Of a DNA stretch of 64,000 nt, positions 1 through 7,406 are shown piece after piece. Positions within the stretch are counted from its first letter, which is position 1; each line of letters begins with the position of its first letter. The DNA comes from Microbacterium sp. 2FI (GTDB lineage: Bacteria > Actinomycetota > Actinomycetes > Actinomycetales > Microbacteriaceae), in contig NZ_SCMR01000003.1 in the NCBI RefSeq assembly GCF_005502885.1, positions 124,001 to 188,000 of the forward strand, written 5' to 3'. Made by a program: the position numbers and the translations under genes. The notes beneath the pieces are model-generated. The model was given only the letters and a program-made list of their open reading frames with translations, was not told the origin of the DNA and searched no databases.

Positions 1-825
1 GGCGGGAACGATGCCGTCACCGAACACGAACGCGTTCGGTCCGCGGCCGATGCAGCGCGCCGAGAGGCGGTCGACCAGGAATGGGTGCATGGGCACGTCC
101 CTCGGCTTGCCCGACTTCGGTGTGCCGATCTCGTAGACGCCGTGGACGATCACTGCGTTGTCTTCGACGCGGATCCTTCGTCGCAGGAAGTTGAGGTGCC
201 GCACCCTCAGCGCGACGGACTCACCCCACCGTGTTCCGCCGTACGCCAGCTCGTAGACATGGTCGGCGTGTTCGTCGCTGGCGTGCCGCGCGAGCAGCTC
301 GACCTGCCGGTAGGTCAGATAGCGGCGCGGCTTCGGTCTCTTCGCTGGAAGCGCGACGCCCTTGCATGGGTTCCGTGCGATGACGCCGTCTCGCTCGGCG
401 ATCGCGAGGATGCTCGAGAACACGAATACTGCCCGCCGTACGGTCTGTGCGCCCCGCTCCCGGCTCAGGGAGGCGATCCAGTCCTCCACCTCCGAGGGGC
501 GGATGCTGGAGGCTGTACGCGCCGCCCAGCGGGGCGCGACGTGCACGCGCCAGGAGGTCTCCATCGCTGCTCGTGACGACGGCTTGAGTGACGCGAGCCG
601 TCCTGTCTTCCACTGCTCGGCGAACACGGCGACCTGTTTGCGTCCCTCGGCGGGATCGAGATAACCGCCCGAGGCTTTCGCGACGGTGACGGAAGCGAGG
701 AACAGCTCGGCCTCACGTTTCGTCTTGAACCCCCGCTTGTCCGTTTGGGTCTTGTCTGGCTTCCGGTATCGGACCCGGTACCGCTTGCCAGCCGCCGTGT
801 TGTACGGGGTGATCGATCCAGCCAT
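1..825 (-). CDS. int: Tyrosine recombinase integrase, C-terminus off window
   Basis: Site-specific recombinase that would integrate and excise the prophage. The visible 275 residues show an Arg/Lys-rich N-terminal arm-binding region (residues about 10-45), a core-binding SAM-like domain (about 65-150) and the start of the catalytic domain with the Arg-box motif GGTRWGE near residue 198. The HxxR and nucleophilic Tyr motifs lie beyond the window edge. The ATG at 825 overlaps the stop of the ImmA gene by one base (TAATG), so it is translationally coupled and last in the leftward repressor-ImmA-integrase operon. Its position at the end of the prophage places one attachment site just outside the window. 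Confidence 0.93.
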   Translation of the reverse strand, partial: MAGSITPYNTAAGKRYRVRYRKPDKTQTDKRGFKTKREAELFLASVTVAKASGGYLDPAEGRKQVAVFAEQWKTGRLASLKPSSRAAMETSWRVHVAPRWAARTASSIRPSEVEDWIASLSRERGAQTVRRAVFVFSSILAIAERDGVIARNPCKGVALPAKRPKPRRYLTYRQVELLARHASDEHADHVYELAYGGTRWGESVALRVRHLNFLRRRIRVEDNAVIVHGVYEIGTPKSGKPRDVPMHPFLVDRLSARCIGRGPNAFVFGDGIVPA

Positions 826-1253
826 TAGACGGGGACCGCGCGGTAGGCCCACTGGGCAGCGCCCATGCGTGGGTGAACGTAGGTCACACCCCGGAGTCGC
901 GTGAGGCAATTCGTCTCGAAGGTGTAGATGACGTCGATGGTCACACCGAGCTCATCAGCAATGTGGTGCTGGTCGGGGTTGATTCGCTCGAGGCGTGCGT
1001 ACTCGGCGGGATCGATGAGCAGGCGTGCAGCGTAGATGTCGGCCTGCCGCTCCGCGAGAGGGCTGTCGGCGTGGTGTCCGTAGTGGACGTGGCCGAGCTC
1101 GTGCGCGAGGACGCTGCGACGTTGAGCGGGCGTGAGGCGCAGGTCGAGGTAGACCCGCTGCTCGTCAGGGACGAAGCATCCGAGATCCTCGTCCAGGTGC
1201 GCGAAGTGAACTGAAACGCCGTACTCCGCGGCTACCCGCAACAATTGCCGCAT
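825..1253 (-). CDS. ImmA/IrrE-type zinc metalloprotease
   Basis: Probable anti-repressor protease of the ImmA/IrrE (peptidase M78) family, 142 aa. It has the zinc motif HELGH near residue 50 and a downstream ERQAD...LL segment supplying the third ligand. In family members such as ICEBs1 ImmA, the protease cleaves the adjacent HTH repressor to release lysogeny. The gene lies between repressor and integrase in one leftward operon. A GGGGAGG ribosome site precedes the ATG at 1253. The repressor substrate is inferred from adjacency. Confidence 0.88.
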   Translation of the reverse strand: MRQLLRVAAEYGVSVHFAHLDEDLGCFVPDEQRVYLDLRLTPAQRRSVLAHELGHVHYGHHADSPLAERQADIYAARLLIDPAEYARLERINPDQHHIADELGVTIDVIYTFETNCLTRLRGVTYVHPRMGAAQWAYRAVPV

Positions 1254-1277
1254 CGATCCTCCCCAGGGTGGTGCTGC

Positions 1278-1799
1278 TTAGTCAGACTCGTCGGGTCGCT
1301 TCTTCGCAACCTTGCGCAACGTCGGCGCCGGCGAGATGTCGATGTCATCTTCCGTGAGGGGTCCGACAGAGGTGAGGACTCCGAATCCCTGGGTGTGCTG
1401 GATTGGGTCCTCAGCGAGGGGGAGTGGACTCCCGACCTCGACGCTGTCGTGCTCCTCGATCCTCCGGACGAACTCCTGCGCGAGCTCAAGATCGCTGAAC
1501 ACCTTGAGGAGTTCACCGCGCACCACATCGGCCCGCAGCACGATCCGCTCTCCCTGAATGAACTCGACGACATTCGCTCGAGGGGGTTGATACGCCTCGA
1601 CGATCTGCATCGCCTCGGCCAGCTGGATCGGGTAGTGCTTGGCCAGCTTCGTGAGGTTGTCCGAGCTGGGCTTGATCTCGCCGTTCGACCACCGGCTGAT
1701 CGTCGACTGGGAGATGCCAGTCGTGCGCGCGATCTCCGCACCGGAAGCTCCGCCGGTCACTCGCCGCAGGTATTCAGGCCATGATTCAAGGTTCGGCAC
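1278..1799 (-). CDS. HTH immunity repressor
   Basis: XRE-type DNA-binding protein, about 173 aa, the likely lysogeny repressor. The N-terminal helix-turn-helix includes GAEIARTTGISQSTISRW; the rest is an acidic region without a recognisable LexA/S24 self-cleavage domain, which fits control by the neighbouring ImmA-type protease. I chose GTG 1799: a TTG at 1835 is also open but would place the promoter inside the gene, whereas TTGCAC-N17-TAGCGT ends seven bases before GTG 1799, implying a leaderless mRNA. An operator-like dyad (1822-1835) overlaps the -35, suggesting autoregulation. Confidence 0.87.
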   Translation of the reverse strand: MPNLESWPEYLRRVTGGASGAEIARTTGISQSTISRWSNGEIKPSSDNLTKLAKHYPIQLAEAMQIVEAYQPPRANVVEFIQGERIVLRADVVRGELLKVFSDLELAQEFVRRIEEHDSVEVGSPLPLAEDPIQHTQGFGVLTSVGPLTEDDIDISPAPTLRKVAKKRPDESD

Positions 1800-1835
1800 G
1801 GTGTAAACGCTAGCCCACGTCTTGCATGCGTGCAA
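1800..1835 (-). promoter_or_regulatory. Leftward repressor promoter
   Basis: On the minus strand, -35 TTGCAC (1835-1830), 17-bp spacer, -10 TAGCGT (1812-1807), seven bases, then GTG 1799. The spacing places the transcript start at or next to the start codon. The -35 forms one half of the dyad TTGCA-N4-TGCAA. Confidence 0.6.
1822..1835. promoter_or_regulatory. Operator-like dyad O1
   Basis: TTGCATGCGTGCAA: 5-bp inverted arms TTGCA/TGCAA around 4 bp. Its reverse complement matches 1913-1926 at 12 of 14 positions, and the perfect palindrome TTGCATGCAA at 1940-1949 has the same half-sites. It overlaps the -35 of the repressor promoter. Confidence 0.6.
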
Positions 1836-1908
1836 TGACTTTCACCGCGGAAGCCGCGAGATTCCGCGGCTCCTGTGAGTTTGTATCAGAACCGCGGCCA
1901 CATACCTC

Positions 1909-1943
1909 TTGCGCGCACGCATGCAACGGGTATGGTGACTTGC
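1909..1943 (+). promoter_or_regulatory. Rightward early promoter (cro side)
   Basis: -35 TTGCGC (1909-1914), 16-bp spacer, -10 TATGGT (1931-1936), seven bases, ATG 1944. It mirrors the geometry of the opposing repressor promoter. Operator-like copies lie in the spacer (1913-1926) and over the start codon (1940-1949), so a bound repressor would block it. Confidence 0.6.
1913..1926. promoter_or_regulatory. Operator-like dyad O2
   Basis: GCGCACGCATGCAA, 12 of 14 identical to the reverse complement of the dyad at 1822-1835. It lies between the -35 and -10 of the rightward promoter. Confidence 0.55.
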
Positions 1944-1949
1944 ATGCAA
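1940..1949. promoter_or_regulatory. Operator-like palindrome O3
   Basis: Perfect 10-bp palindrome TTGCATGCAA with the same TTGCA/TGCAA half-sites as O1 but no spacer. It covers the proposed transcript start and the ATG of the Cro-like gene. Confidence 0.5.
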
Positions 1950-2207
1950 CCCACTCCTGCAACTCCGACGGACGTTGCGCTTGTCCTGAACCGCGAGAAG
2001 CTCGACGACCTCCGCCGAGCACACGGCATCGCCACCGAGGCAGAACTGGCCCGCCGAATCGGTGTGAATCCCTCGACGTTGTGGCGCGTCTCGAACGGGG
2101 AAGTGCAGCCGTCGACGCCGTTCATCGCCCGCGTACTGCTCGCGTTTCCGAGTGCACGCATGGACGACCTGTTCCGCGCTGAGCGCGTCGAGCGGGTGGC
2201 GTCGTGA
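1944..2207 (+). CDS. Cro-like HTH regulator
   Basis: Small helix-turn-helix protein, 87 aa from ATG 1944; HTH segment EAELARRIGVNPSTLWRVSNG. Divergent from the repressor and first gene of the rightward early operon, hence a Cro-like role (inferred). ATG 1932 and GTG 1875 are open in frame, but only ATG 1944 lies seven bases after the TATGGT -10 box, as expected of a leaderless mRNA. Its stop overlaps the GTG of the next gene. Confidence 0.82.
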   Translation: MQPTPATPTDVALVLNREKLDDLRRAHGIATEAELARRIGVNPSTLWRVSNGEVQPSTPFIARVLLAFPSARMDDLFRAERVERVAS

Positions 2208-2434
2208 ACAACGTCACCGCGCTGAAGCCGCGCCCTGTCGAGACTGTCTGGCTGTCGCCGGAACAGGTGTGCGAGCGGGTGCCTGGTCTTACGAAGGTTC
2301 GTCTCGCCGACATGCGCGATCGCGGTGTCGGCCCGGCGTACCAGAAGCCCACCGTCCGCACTGTGATCTATCGCGCGGATGACATCGACGCGTGGGTCGC
2401 GTCGACTCGCGTCGCCACTCGGGAGCAGTCATGA
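2204..2434 (+). CDS. Excisionase-like HTH protein
   Basis: 76-aa winged-helix/MerR-like DNA-binding protein. The pattern VWLSPEQVCERVPGLTK...LADMRDRGVGPAYQK...YRADDIDAWV is typical of AlpA/Xis-type phage proteins, where it directs the integrase towards excision. GTG start overlaps the previous stop (GTGA), and its own stop overlaps the next ATG. The excision role is inferred from fold and position. Confidence 0.75.
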   Translation: MNNVTALKPRPVETVWLSPEQVCERVPGLTKVRLADMRDRGVGPAYQKPTVRTVIYRADDIDAWVASTRVATREQS

Positions 2435-2544
2435 ACCGCGTGCTCGACACCGTCGCGGTGTGGCTGATCGTCGTCGCCGCACTGGCCGTGCTGAACCTCG
2501 GTATCCCTGCGTTCGTCGGGCTCATCCTCGGGGGTGGGCGATGA
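2431..2544 (+). CDS. Small membrane protein, 37 aa
   Basis: Short gene coding one hydrophobic helix (VAVWLIVVAALAVLNLGIPAF region) with a Gly-rich end. ATGA overlaps both upstream (start in the previous stop) and downstream (next ATG at 2541) show it sits in the coupled gene train. Function unknown. Confidence 0.65.
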   Translation: MNRVLDTVAVWLIVVAALAVLNLGIPAFVGLILGGGR

Positions 2545-2837
2545 CTGTCGAGTTTGTAGACGCCACTGAGGTCGAGCTGCCCGAACTTCCCGCGACTGTG
2601 CTGGACGAGGACGCCGTCCGGCAGGTGCTGTGGTTCTTCGGCCGCCCTGGTGGCCGCGAGCCTGGCGGATTCCGGTCCGCGCTGTTCGAGGCGATGGCGG
2701 TAGCTGACCAGGAGAACTTCTCACGGCTCTACTCGGCGTTTCCCGTGCTCGGATTCTGGTTCGATGCGCTGAAGAGTCGGTCGGACGGGGTAACGCTCGC
2801 GGTGCGGGCGCTGGATCTACTCGGGGTGAAGGCGTGA
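2541..2837 (+). CDS. Hypothetical early protein
   Basis: 98 aa, acidic, no domain recognised. Start ATG 2541 overlaps the stop of the small membrane protein. A Gly/Arg segment (FGRPGGREPGGF) and C-terminal hydrophobic helix are visible. No function proposed. Confidence 0.7.
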   Translation: MTVEFVDATEVELPELPATVLDEDAVRQVLWFFGRPGGREPGGFRSALFEAMAVADQENFSRLYSAFPVLGFWFDALKSRSDGVTLAVRALDLLGVKA

Positions 2838-3016
2838 CCCGGGAGCTGCAGGTGCGGCCTGTCCGTGCCCGTGAGACGTCGATCAGCACGCTCCCCGTCG
2901 CGCTGCAGCAGGGTGCTGACGAGTGGCGTCGATGGCGGGTCTGGATCGTCGCTGGCCCGATCCTGTTCGGGCTCTGCTGCGGGCTCCTCGTGGTCGCGAT
3001 CGAGGTGACCCGGTGA
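2834..3016 (+). CDS. Small single-pass membrane protein
   Basis: 60 aa from GTG 2834 (overlapping the previous stop). A basic/polar N-terminal half is followed by one transmembrane helix (residues about 37-56, WIVAGPILFGLCCGLLVVAI). Overlaps the RuvC-like gene by GTGA. Function unknown. Confidence 0.7.
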   Translation: MTRELQVRPVRARETSISTLPVALQQGADEWRRWRVWIVAGPILFGLCCGLLVVAIEVTR

Positions 3017-3594
3017 GCGTCGTCGTCGGCATCGACCCGTCACTGACGTGCACGGGCGTCGCGATGGTGTCGTGGCACAGCGGGACGGACATCCCCGGGC
3101 CGAACTGGCAGACGTGGCGGGCGCGGTCGCAGGCGCTGCCGCAGGACTTCCCGGACGCCGAGGTCCTCGCGGCGACCAGGCGGCGGCTGCGCATCGTGAT
3201 TCGCGAGACGCTCGCGCTGATCCCGGCCCGTGTCGACCTGACCGTGATCGAGGGCCCATCCCTTGGCTCAAAGGGCGGCAAGAGCGACGAGCGTGCCGCG
3301 CTGCGGTGGATGCTCGTCGACCAGCTGCTCGCTCGCGGCCCGGTCGTGGTGATCGGTCCGAAGAAGCGTGCACTGCTCGGCGCCGATGACGGCAACGCGA
3401 GCAAGGCGAAGGTCCGGAGCGCGATCCGGGCGGCCTTCCCGGCCGTCCACGTCGCGGACGACAACGTGGCCGACGCGGTCGCGCTCGCGGCCGCCGGCGC
3501 GCACCGGCTCGGATGCTCGCTCGTCGAGTACACGCCGAAGCAACTCAGGGCTCACGCGACCGTCGCGTGGCCGCAGGAGACAGCGGCCGCGTAG
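3013..3594 (+). CDS. RuvC-like Holliday junction resolvase
   Basis: 193-aa RNase H-fold nuclease. The first acidic residue is in VVVGIDPSLTCTGVA, the second in LTVIEGPS, and the last pair in ADDNVADAVALA, matching the catalytic pattern of RuvC. GTG 3013 is chosen because it overlaps the upstream stop and begins just before the first catalytic strand; longer in-frame starts would read through the upstream gene. With the exonuclease and RecT downstream, it forms a recombination module that would resolve branched replication intermediates before packaging. Confidence 0.86.
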   Translation: MSVVVGIDPSLTCTGVAMVSWHSGTDIPGPNWQTWRARSQALPQDFPDAEVLAATRRRLRIVIRETLALIPARVDLTVIEGPSLGSKGGKSDERAALRWMLVDQLLARGPVVVIGPKKRALLGADDGNASKAKVRSAIRAAFPAVHVADDNVADAVALAAAGAHRLGCSLVEYTPKQLRAHATVAWPQETAAA

Positions 3595-3622
3595 GTCGCT
3601 GCGGATGAGAGGGATGAGAGAG

Positions 3623-3928
3623 ATGGAAACGAAGCCGACGAGCTTCGCTCGCGGGGTGCCCCCGGAGGAGCGGAACGGGCTGTACGGGATCGAGGACGAC
3701 CTGATGGAGGCGGGCGGTGGGGAGCCTGTCGTCGCGGTGGTCGTGTACGCGGTCGATGAGGTCGTGCACAAGGAGATCGCGGGGGAGCGGTACCCGGTCG
3801 TGAAGGTCGTCCACATTGAGCCGCTGCGGGATGAGAAGTCGGTCGCGGCCGCGCTGAGGCTGCGGGATGCGGCTTACAAGGCCCGCACGGGTGAGAACGC
3901 GCTCGACCTGCCGGAAGTCGACGACTGA
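3623..3928 (+). CDS. Hypothetical early protein
   Basis: 101 aa from ATG 3623 (two further ATGs, 3605 and 3614, are in frame; purine-rich GAGAGAG just upstream favours 3623). Contains a beta-rich VVAVVVYAVDEVVHKEI...VVKVVHIEPL core. Its stop overlaps the ATG of the exonuclease. Function unknown; possibly accessory to the recombination module. Confidence 0.72.
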   Translation: METKPTSFARGVPPEERNGLYGIEDDLMEAGGGEPVVAVVVYAVDEVVHKEIAGERYPVVKVVHIEPLRDEKSVAAALRLRDAAYKARTGENALDLPEVDD

Positions 3929-4749
3929 TGGCTACTGGAGCCCCGACTCTCGCCGGCGTGAGTGCTGGCCGGTTTCGTCGCCGCAACTACGGCCGCAACC
4001 ACGGCTACACCCTCGACGGGCAGAAGATCATCTCGGTCACGAAGGCTCTCGGGCTCGGAATGCCGAAGCCGGCGCTGATCAACTGGGCGGCATCCGAGGC
4101 GGCGCAGGCCGCGTGGGAGATGCGCGGCGATCGCGAGGTCTCGTACTCCGAGTTCATCGCGCAGGTCGCGCGAGCGCACGAGCGGAAGCGCAACACGGCT
4201 GCCGTGAAGGGCACGGCCGTCCACGGGTACGGTCAGCGCCTCGTGCACGGCGAAAAGGTCGAGGGGATCCCTGACGAAGTCGCCGCGAAGGTCGACCAGT
4301 ACGTCCGGTTCCTCAACGAGTGGCAGGTCGTCCCCGTCGTCGTCGAGCGGCCGATCTGCAACCTCAGCATCCCGTACGGCGGCACGTTCGACGTCGTCTT
4401 CACGACGCCGCTGTTCCCGGACCGGGTGTTCCTCGGCGACATCAAGACCGGGAAGGGCGTGTACGGCGACAATGCCCTGCAGCTCGAGGCGTACTCGCGT
4501 GCCGACTTCTACATCGACGAGCACGAGTCCGAGGTGCCCATGTCGGACCTCGGGATCACCGACCACGTCGTGATTCACCTCGAGGAGGGCTCGTACCACG
4601 TCGTCGAGATGGAGCACGGCGACGAGGTGTTCGCGTCGTTCGAGACGGCCGTGTCGATGGCGCGCCTGTTCGACGGTCCGCGCGGGGAGACGGAGCTCGA
4701 CGCGCTGGTCATCGGCGAGATGTACAAGCCGGGGGAGGCGTGGCTGTGA
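3928..4749 (+). CDS. PD-(D/E)XK exonuclease, Cas4/RecB-like
   Basis: 273 aa. Conserved nuclease elements in order: GTAVHGYGQ (helical motif, about residue 93), YGGTFDVVF (Asp, about 153), FLGDIKTGKG (D-x-K core, about 170) and LQLEAY (about 188). In phages this family resects double-stranded ends, giving substrate for the annealing protein encoded next. ATG overlaps the previous stop and a strong GGGGGAGG near its end serves the RecT gene. Confidence 0.85.
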   Translation: MATGAPTLAGVSAGRFRRRNYGRNHGYTLDGQKIISVTKALGLGMPKPALINWAASEAAQAAWEMRGDREVSYSEFIAQVARAHERKRNTAAVKGTAVHGYGQRLVHGEKVEGIPDEVAAKVDQYVRFLNEWQVVPVVVERPICNLSIPYGGTFDVVFTTPLFPDRVFLGDIKTGKGVYGDNALQLEAYSRADFYIDEHESEVPMSDLGITDHVVIHLEEGSYHVVEMEHGDEVFASFETAVSMARLFDGPRGETELDALVIGEMYKPGEAWL

Positions 4750-5741
4750 GCATGACCGTGGAGGTGCTGCAGCCGACATCGATCATGCTGCCGACGACTG
4801 CTGACCCTGAGCAGTGGTCCGACGACCAGAAGGCGCTGCTCGACTTCGCCGGCCTGGTAGTCCGCAAGAAGAACCAGGCGCCGGTGCCGGCGCCGAAGTC
4901 GACCGTGATCGCGTTCCTGCAGCAGTGCGAACGCACAGGCCTGGACCCGATCGCCCGGCAGATCTACGCGATCGAGCGCGGCGGCAAGTGGACGATCCAG
5001 GTGTCGATCGACGGCATGCGTCTGGTCGCTCAACGGTCGCGGTTGTACCGCGGGCAGAGCAAGGCGCAGTGGACGGACGGCACCAGGGTGCGTACCCCGA
5101 TGCGCGACCTCGATGGGTCGATCGTGCGCGAGGGCGACGGGTCGATCGTCTGGACCGAGGACTACCAGTGGTTCGACGTCTGGACCGGCCCGGGCCACCC
5201 GGTCGCTGCGCGCGTCTCGGTCTACCGCGCCGACTTCGACGAGCCGCTTCAGGCGGTCGCGCGGTGGGACACATACAAGGTCGAGAACGACGAGTGGCAG
5301 AACGGGTCGAAGACAGGCCGGAAGATCCTCGCCGCGCAGTGGGAGAAGGGCGGCGACAACCAGATCGCGAAGTGCGCTGAAGCGCTCGCCCTTCGCAAGG
5401 CGTTCCCCATGGACCTGTCGGGCTTGTATGCCACCGAGGAGATGGAGCACCTCGACCAGGAGCCGGCGCCGCGCGCGCCGCGGCCCGCGGCGTCGCTGAC
5501 GCCGGGCACCCGGTCGGCGCAGCGCGAACCGCTACCGGTTGACGAGACCCTCGGGGGCGGTGAGCCGTCAGGAGTGGGACCACCCGCGAGCGAACAGGAG
5601 TCGCACGGTCGCGCCGCCCCCGAGATCGTCCTGTTCCCGTGCGCACGATGCGGTGTCGACGGCATCGCGCACGAGGAAGGGGCGATCTGCGAGCCCTGCG
5701 AAATCGAGGTCCAGGAAGAGTTCGCCGAGGCGAACGCATGA
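4746..5741 (+). CDS. recT: RecT/Bet-type ssDNA annealing protein
   Basis: 331 aa. Residues about 30-230 match RecT/Bet-type phage recombinases (FLQQCERTGLDPIARQIYAI, IQVSIDGMRLVAQRS, CAEALALRKAFPMDLSGLY). A disordered Pro/Arg-rich linker follows, then a C-terminal Cys cluster CARC...CEPC that could bind zinc; this tail is not part of core RecT. GTG 4746 lies six bases after GGGGGAGG and overlaps the exonuclease stop; ATG 4752 is the alternative. It pairs with the exonuclease in phage recombination. Confidence 0.88.
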   Translation: MSMTVEVLQPTSIMLPTTADPEQWSDDQKALLDFAGLVVRKKNQAPVPAPKSTVIAFLQQCERTGLDPIARQIYAIERGGKWTIQVSIDGMRLVAQRSRLYRGQSKAQWTDGTRVRTPMRDLDGSIVREGDGSIVWTEDYQWFDVWTGPGHPVAARVSVYRADFDEPLQAVARWDTYKVENDEWQNGSKTGRKILAAQWEKGGDNQIAKCAEALALRKAFPMDLSGLYATEEMEHLDQEPAPRAPRPAASLTPGTRSAQREPLPVDETLGGGEPSGVGPPASEQESHGRAAPEIVLFPCARCGVDGIAHEEGAICEPCEIEVQEEFAEANA

Positions 5742-6022
5742 CCACGACAGCAGCGCTCGTGCGCACCCCGGACGGGGCGATCCTCGGCATCGACTGGCGT
5801 CGCGAGCAGGGCCTCGTGCCCGGCCGCGTCGCCGCGCAGAACGTCATGCCAGGCGACACCCTCGTCGCGCAGGGCACACGTGTCGTGGTGCACCGGATCG
5901 GGAAGTACAACGGCAACGCGATCATCCAGGCGAAGTCGGCCGGCGGTGCGGACTTCGCGATCGCACGCCCGCTCGAGCAGCTCGTCCGCGTCGTCGAGGT
6001 GGGGGCGTTCGACCGTGACTGA
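5738..6022 (+). CDS. Hypothetical early protein
   Basis: 94 aa from ATG 5738 overlapping the RecT stop. Predominantly beta (GDTLVAQGTRVVVHRIGKY...). No family recognised. Coupled to the next gene by a short overlap at 6015-6022. Confidence 0.7.
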   Translation: MTTTAALVRTPDGAILGIDWRREQGLVPGRVAAQNVMPGDTLVAQGTRVVVHRIGKYNGNAIIQAKSAGGADFAIARPLEQLVRVVEVGAFDRD

Positions 6023-6362
6023 GCTCGACAACGCCCGCGCTGCGCTCAACGACGCCGCTCAGGCGAAAGCCCTCCGCGTGATCCCGTCCCCTGACCGCCT
6101 GGTGTCCGCGCTCCAGGCCCTGGTCGCTGAGCACGAGCGCCTGACCACCGACTTGGCTCTCTTCCAGGAGCACGCGGGCCTCACGTTCCCCCGGCCTCTG
6201 AAGTTCGAGCCGATCACCGACGCACAGGTCGAAGCGGCGCTCTCGGCGTGGGTCGAGTCCGCAATCGGGGGAGCGTCATTCGACGCGATGGCCGACTACC
6301 TCAGGGTGCGAAACCGCCGGCGCATGCGCGCCGCTCTCGAAGCTGCGAGGGCCGTCTCATGA
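6015..6362 (+). CDS. Hypothetical protein with PITDAQV module
   Basis: 115 aa from GTG 6015. An N-terminal helical part is followed by a C-terminal module with PITDAQVEAALSAW and RAALEAARA, which recurs in the gene at 14158. Function unknown. GTG is the only start compatible with a short overlap of the upstream gene; the stop overlaps the next ATG. Confidence 0.72.
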   Translation: MTELDNARAALNDAAQAKALRVIPSPDRLVSALQALVAEHERLTTDLALFQEHAGLTFPRPLKFEPITDAQVEAALSAWVESAIGGASFDAMADYLRVRNRRRMRAALEAARAVS

Positions 6363-6829
6363 CCGAGGAAGAGGAGCAGCTCGTGTTCCCTGGTGGCGTT
6401 CTGGTCACGGTCGAGTCGATCGAGGGATACGCCGAGGACGCACGCCGTGTCGCCGAGTCCCCGCTCGACGACGGCGAGATCCGGACGCCCGACTGGGTGA
6501 TCGGGGAGCTCGCGCGCGTCTCGGATCATGCGGCGCGCATGGTGCTCGTGATCCTGAACGCGGAGACGTTGAAGCGGCGCGCAGCGACCCGCCTTGAGCG
6601 GGCACGTGCGACCGCACGACGCGCGAACGCTGGCCTGCCTGGTACTCAACAGTCCGCGGCCGTAGTGCTCGCGACGACGGAGGAGAAGGACGCATACGAC
6701 GACGCGGTGACCGCGTTCGAGTACGCCCGCCGGGTGGGGAACCTGCTGAAGGACTACACGGGGCGAGTGCAGTCGATCGGCAAGCAGGTCGAGCTCACGT
6801 ACAACCACGGATCGGGGCGGCGGTCGTGA
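6359..6829 (+). CDS. Hypothetical helical early protein
   Basis: 156 aa, largely helical, with an acidic start (MTEEEEQ) and a basic central helix (RRAATRLERARATARRANAG). ATGA overlap upstream, GTGA overlap downstream. It could be a replication or DNA-binding accessory, but no domain is recognised. Confidence 0.72.
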   Translation: MTEEEEQLVFPGGVLVTVESIEGYAEDARRVAESPLDDGEIRTPDWVIGELARVSDHAARMVLVILNAETLKRRAATRLERARATARRANAGLPGTQQSAAVVLATTEEKDAYDDAVTAFEYARRVGNLLKDYTGRVQSIGKQVELTYNHGSGRRS

Positions 6830-7005
6830 ACAGCAGCATGACGTTCAACGACGGCGAGCCGATCCCGTTCCCGTCGTACCGGTGCACCGCGACAGCACGG
6901 AAGGCGAAGTCGACGTACACGCACCGGTGCCGGCAGCACGTCGACCACGACGGCGACCACGTCTGCACATGCAAGATGCGCTGGGCGAAGAAGGCGGGTG
7001 TGTGA
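6826..7005 (+). CDS. Small Cys/His-rich protein
   Basis: 59 aa from GTG 6826. Ligand-like residues cluster as YRC, HRCRQHVDHDGDHVCTC, consistent with a small zinc-binding fold. Overlaps its neighbours at both ends. Function unknown. Confidence 0.65.
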   Translation: MNSSMTFNDGEPIPFPSYRCTATARKAKSTYTHRCRQHVDHDGDHVCTCKMRWAKKAGV

Positions 7006-7406
7006 TGGGCGCCGGCGACTTTACCCCGCAGACCGTGCGGACCGCGTTCTTCGATCGCGAGAAGGAACGCTGCTTCGTCTGCCGGACGCCGCTGCAGTGG
7101 GCGGATCGCGGCTTCGGCTGGTCCGCGCACCACCGCAAGCCCCGCGGCATGGGCGGCACCAGCGACACCCGCATCGCGTCGATCACGAACTGCCTCATCG
7201 TGTGCGGCTCCGGGACCACCGGGTGCCACGGGCGCATCGAACGAAACCGCGACGTCGCGCTCGCGGCGGGACTGCTGATCCCGAAGAACGCGACCACAGA
7301 CGCTTTCGCGCCCGCTGCTGTGCGGGTGCGCCGGATGGACAAGACGTGGTGGCTGCTCACGGAGAGCGGCCGCGCGGTCGAGGTAGAGGAAGGGATGCCG
7401 CAGTGA
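7005..7406 (+). CDS. HNH endonuclease
   Basis: 133 aa. CFVCRTPL zinc knuckle, the HNH core SAHHRKPRGMGG, a central Asn-rich NCLIVCG segment and a second Cys near TTGCHG. This is the phage HNH type with a structural zinc. It lies just upstream of the replication initiator, separate from the second HNH gene beside the terminase. ATG 7005 overlaps the previous stop (TGATG). Confidence 0.82.
   Translation: MGAGDFTPQTVRTAFFDREKERCFVCRTPLQWADRGFGWSAHHRKPRGMGGTSDTRIASITNCLIVCGSGTTGCHGRIERNRDVALAAGLLIPKNATTDAFAPAAVRVRRMDKTWWLLTESGRAVEVEEGMPQ

Noticed and set aside
1800..1835. TTG 1835 as repressor start
   Set aside because: It would place the promoter and operator inside the gene; GTG 1799 fits both promoter spacing and the HTH domain.
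4575..5925. Long minus-strand open frames opposite exonuclease/RecT genes
   Set aside because: They arise from G/C-biased third positions of the real genes; no motifs, Arg/Pro/Ser-rich translations and no ribosome sites.
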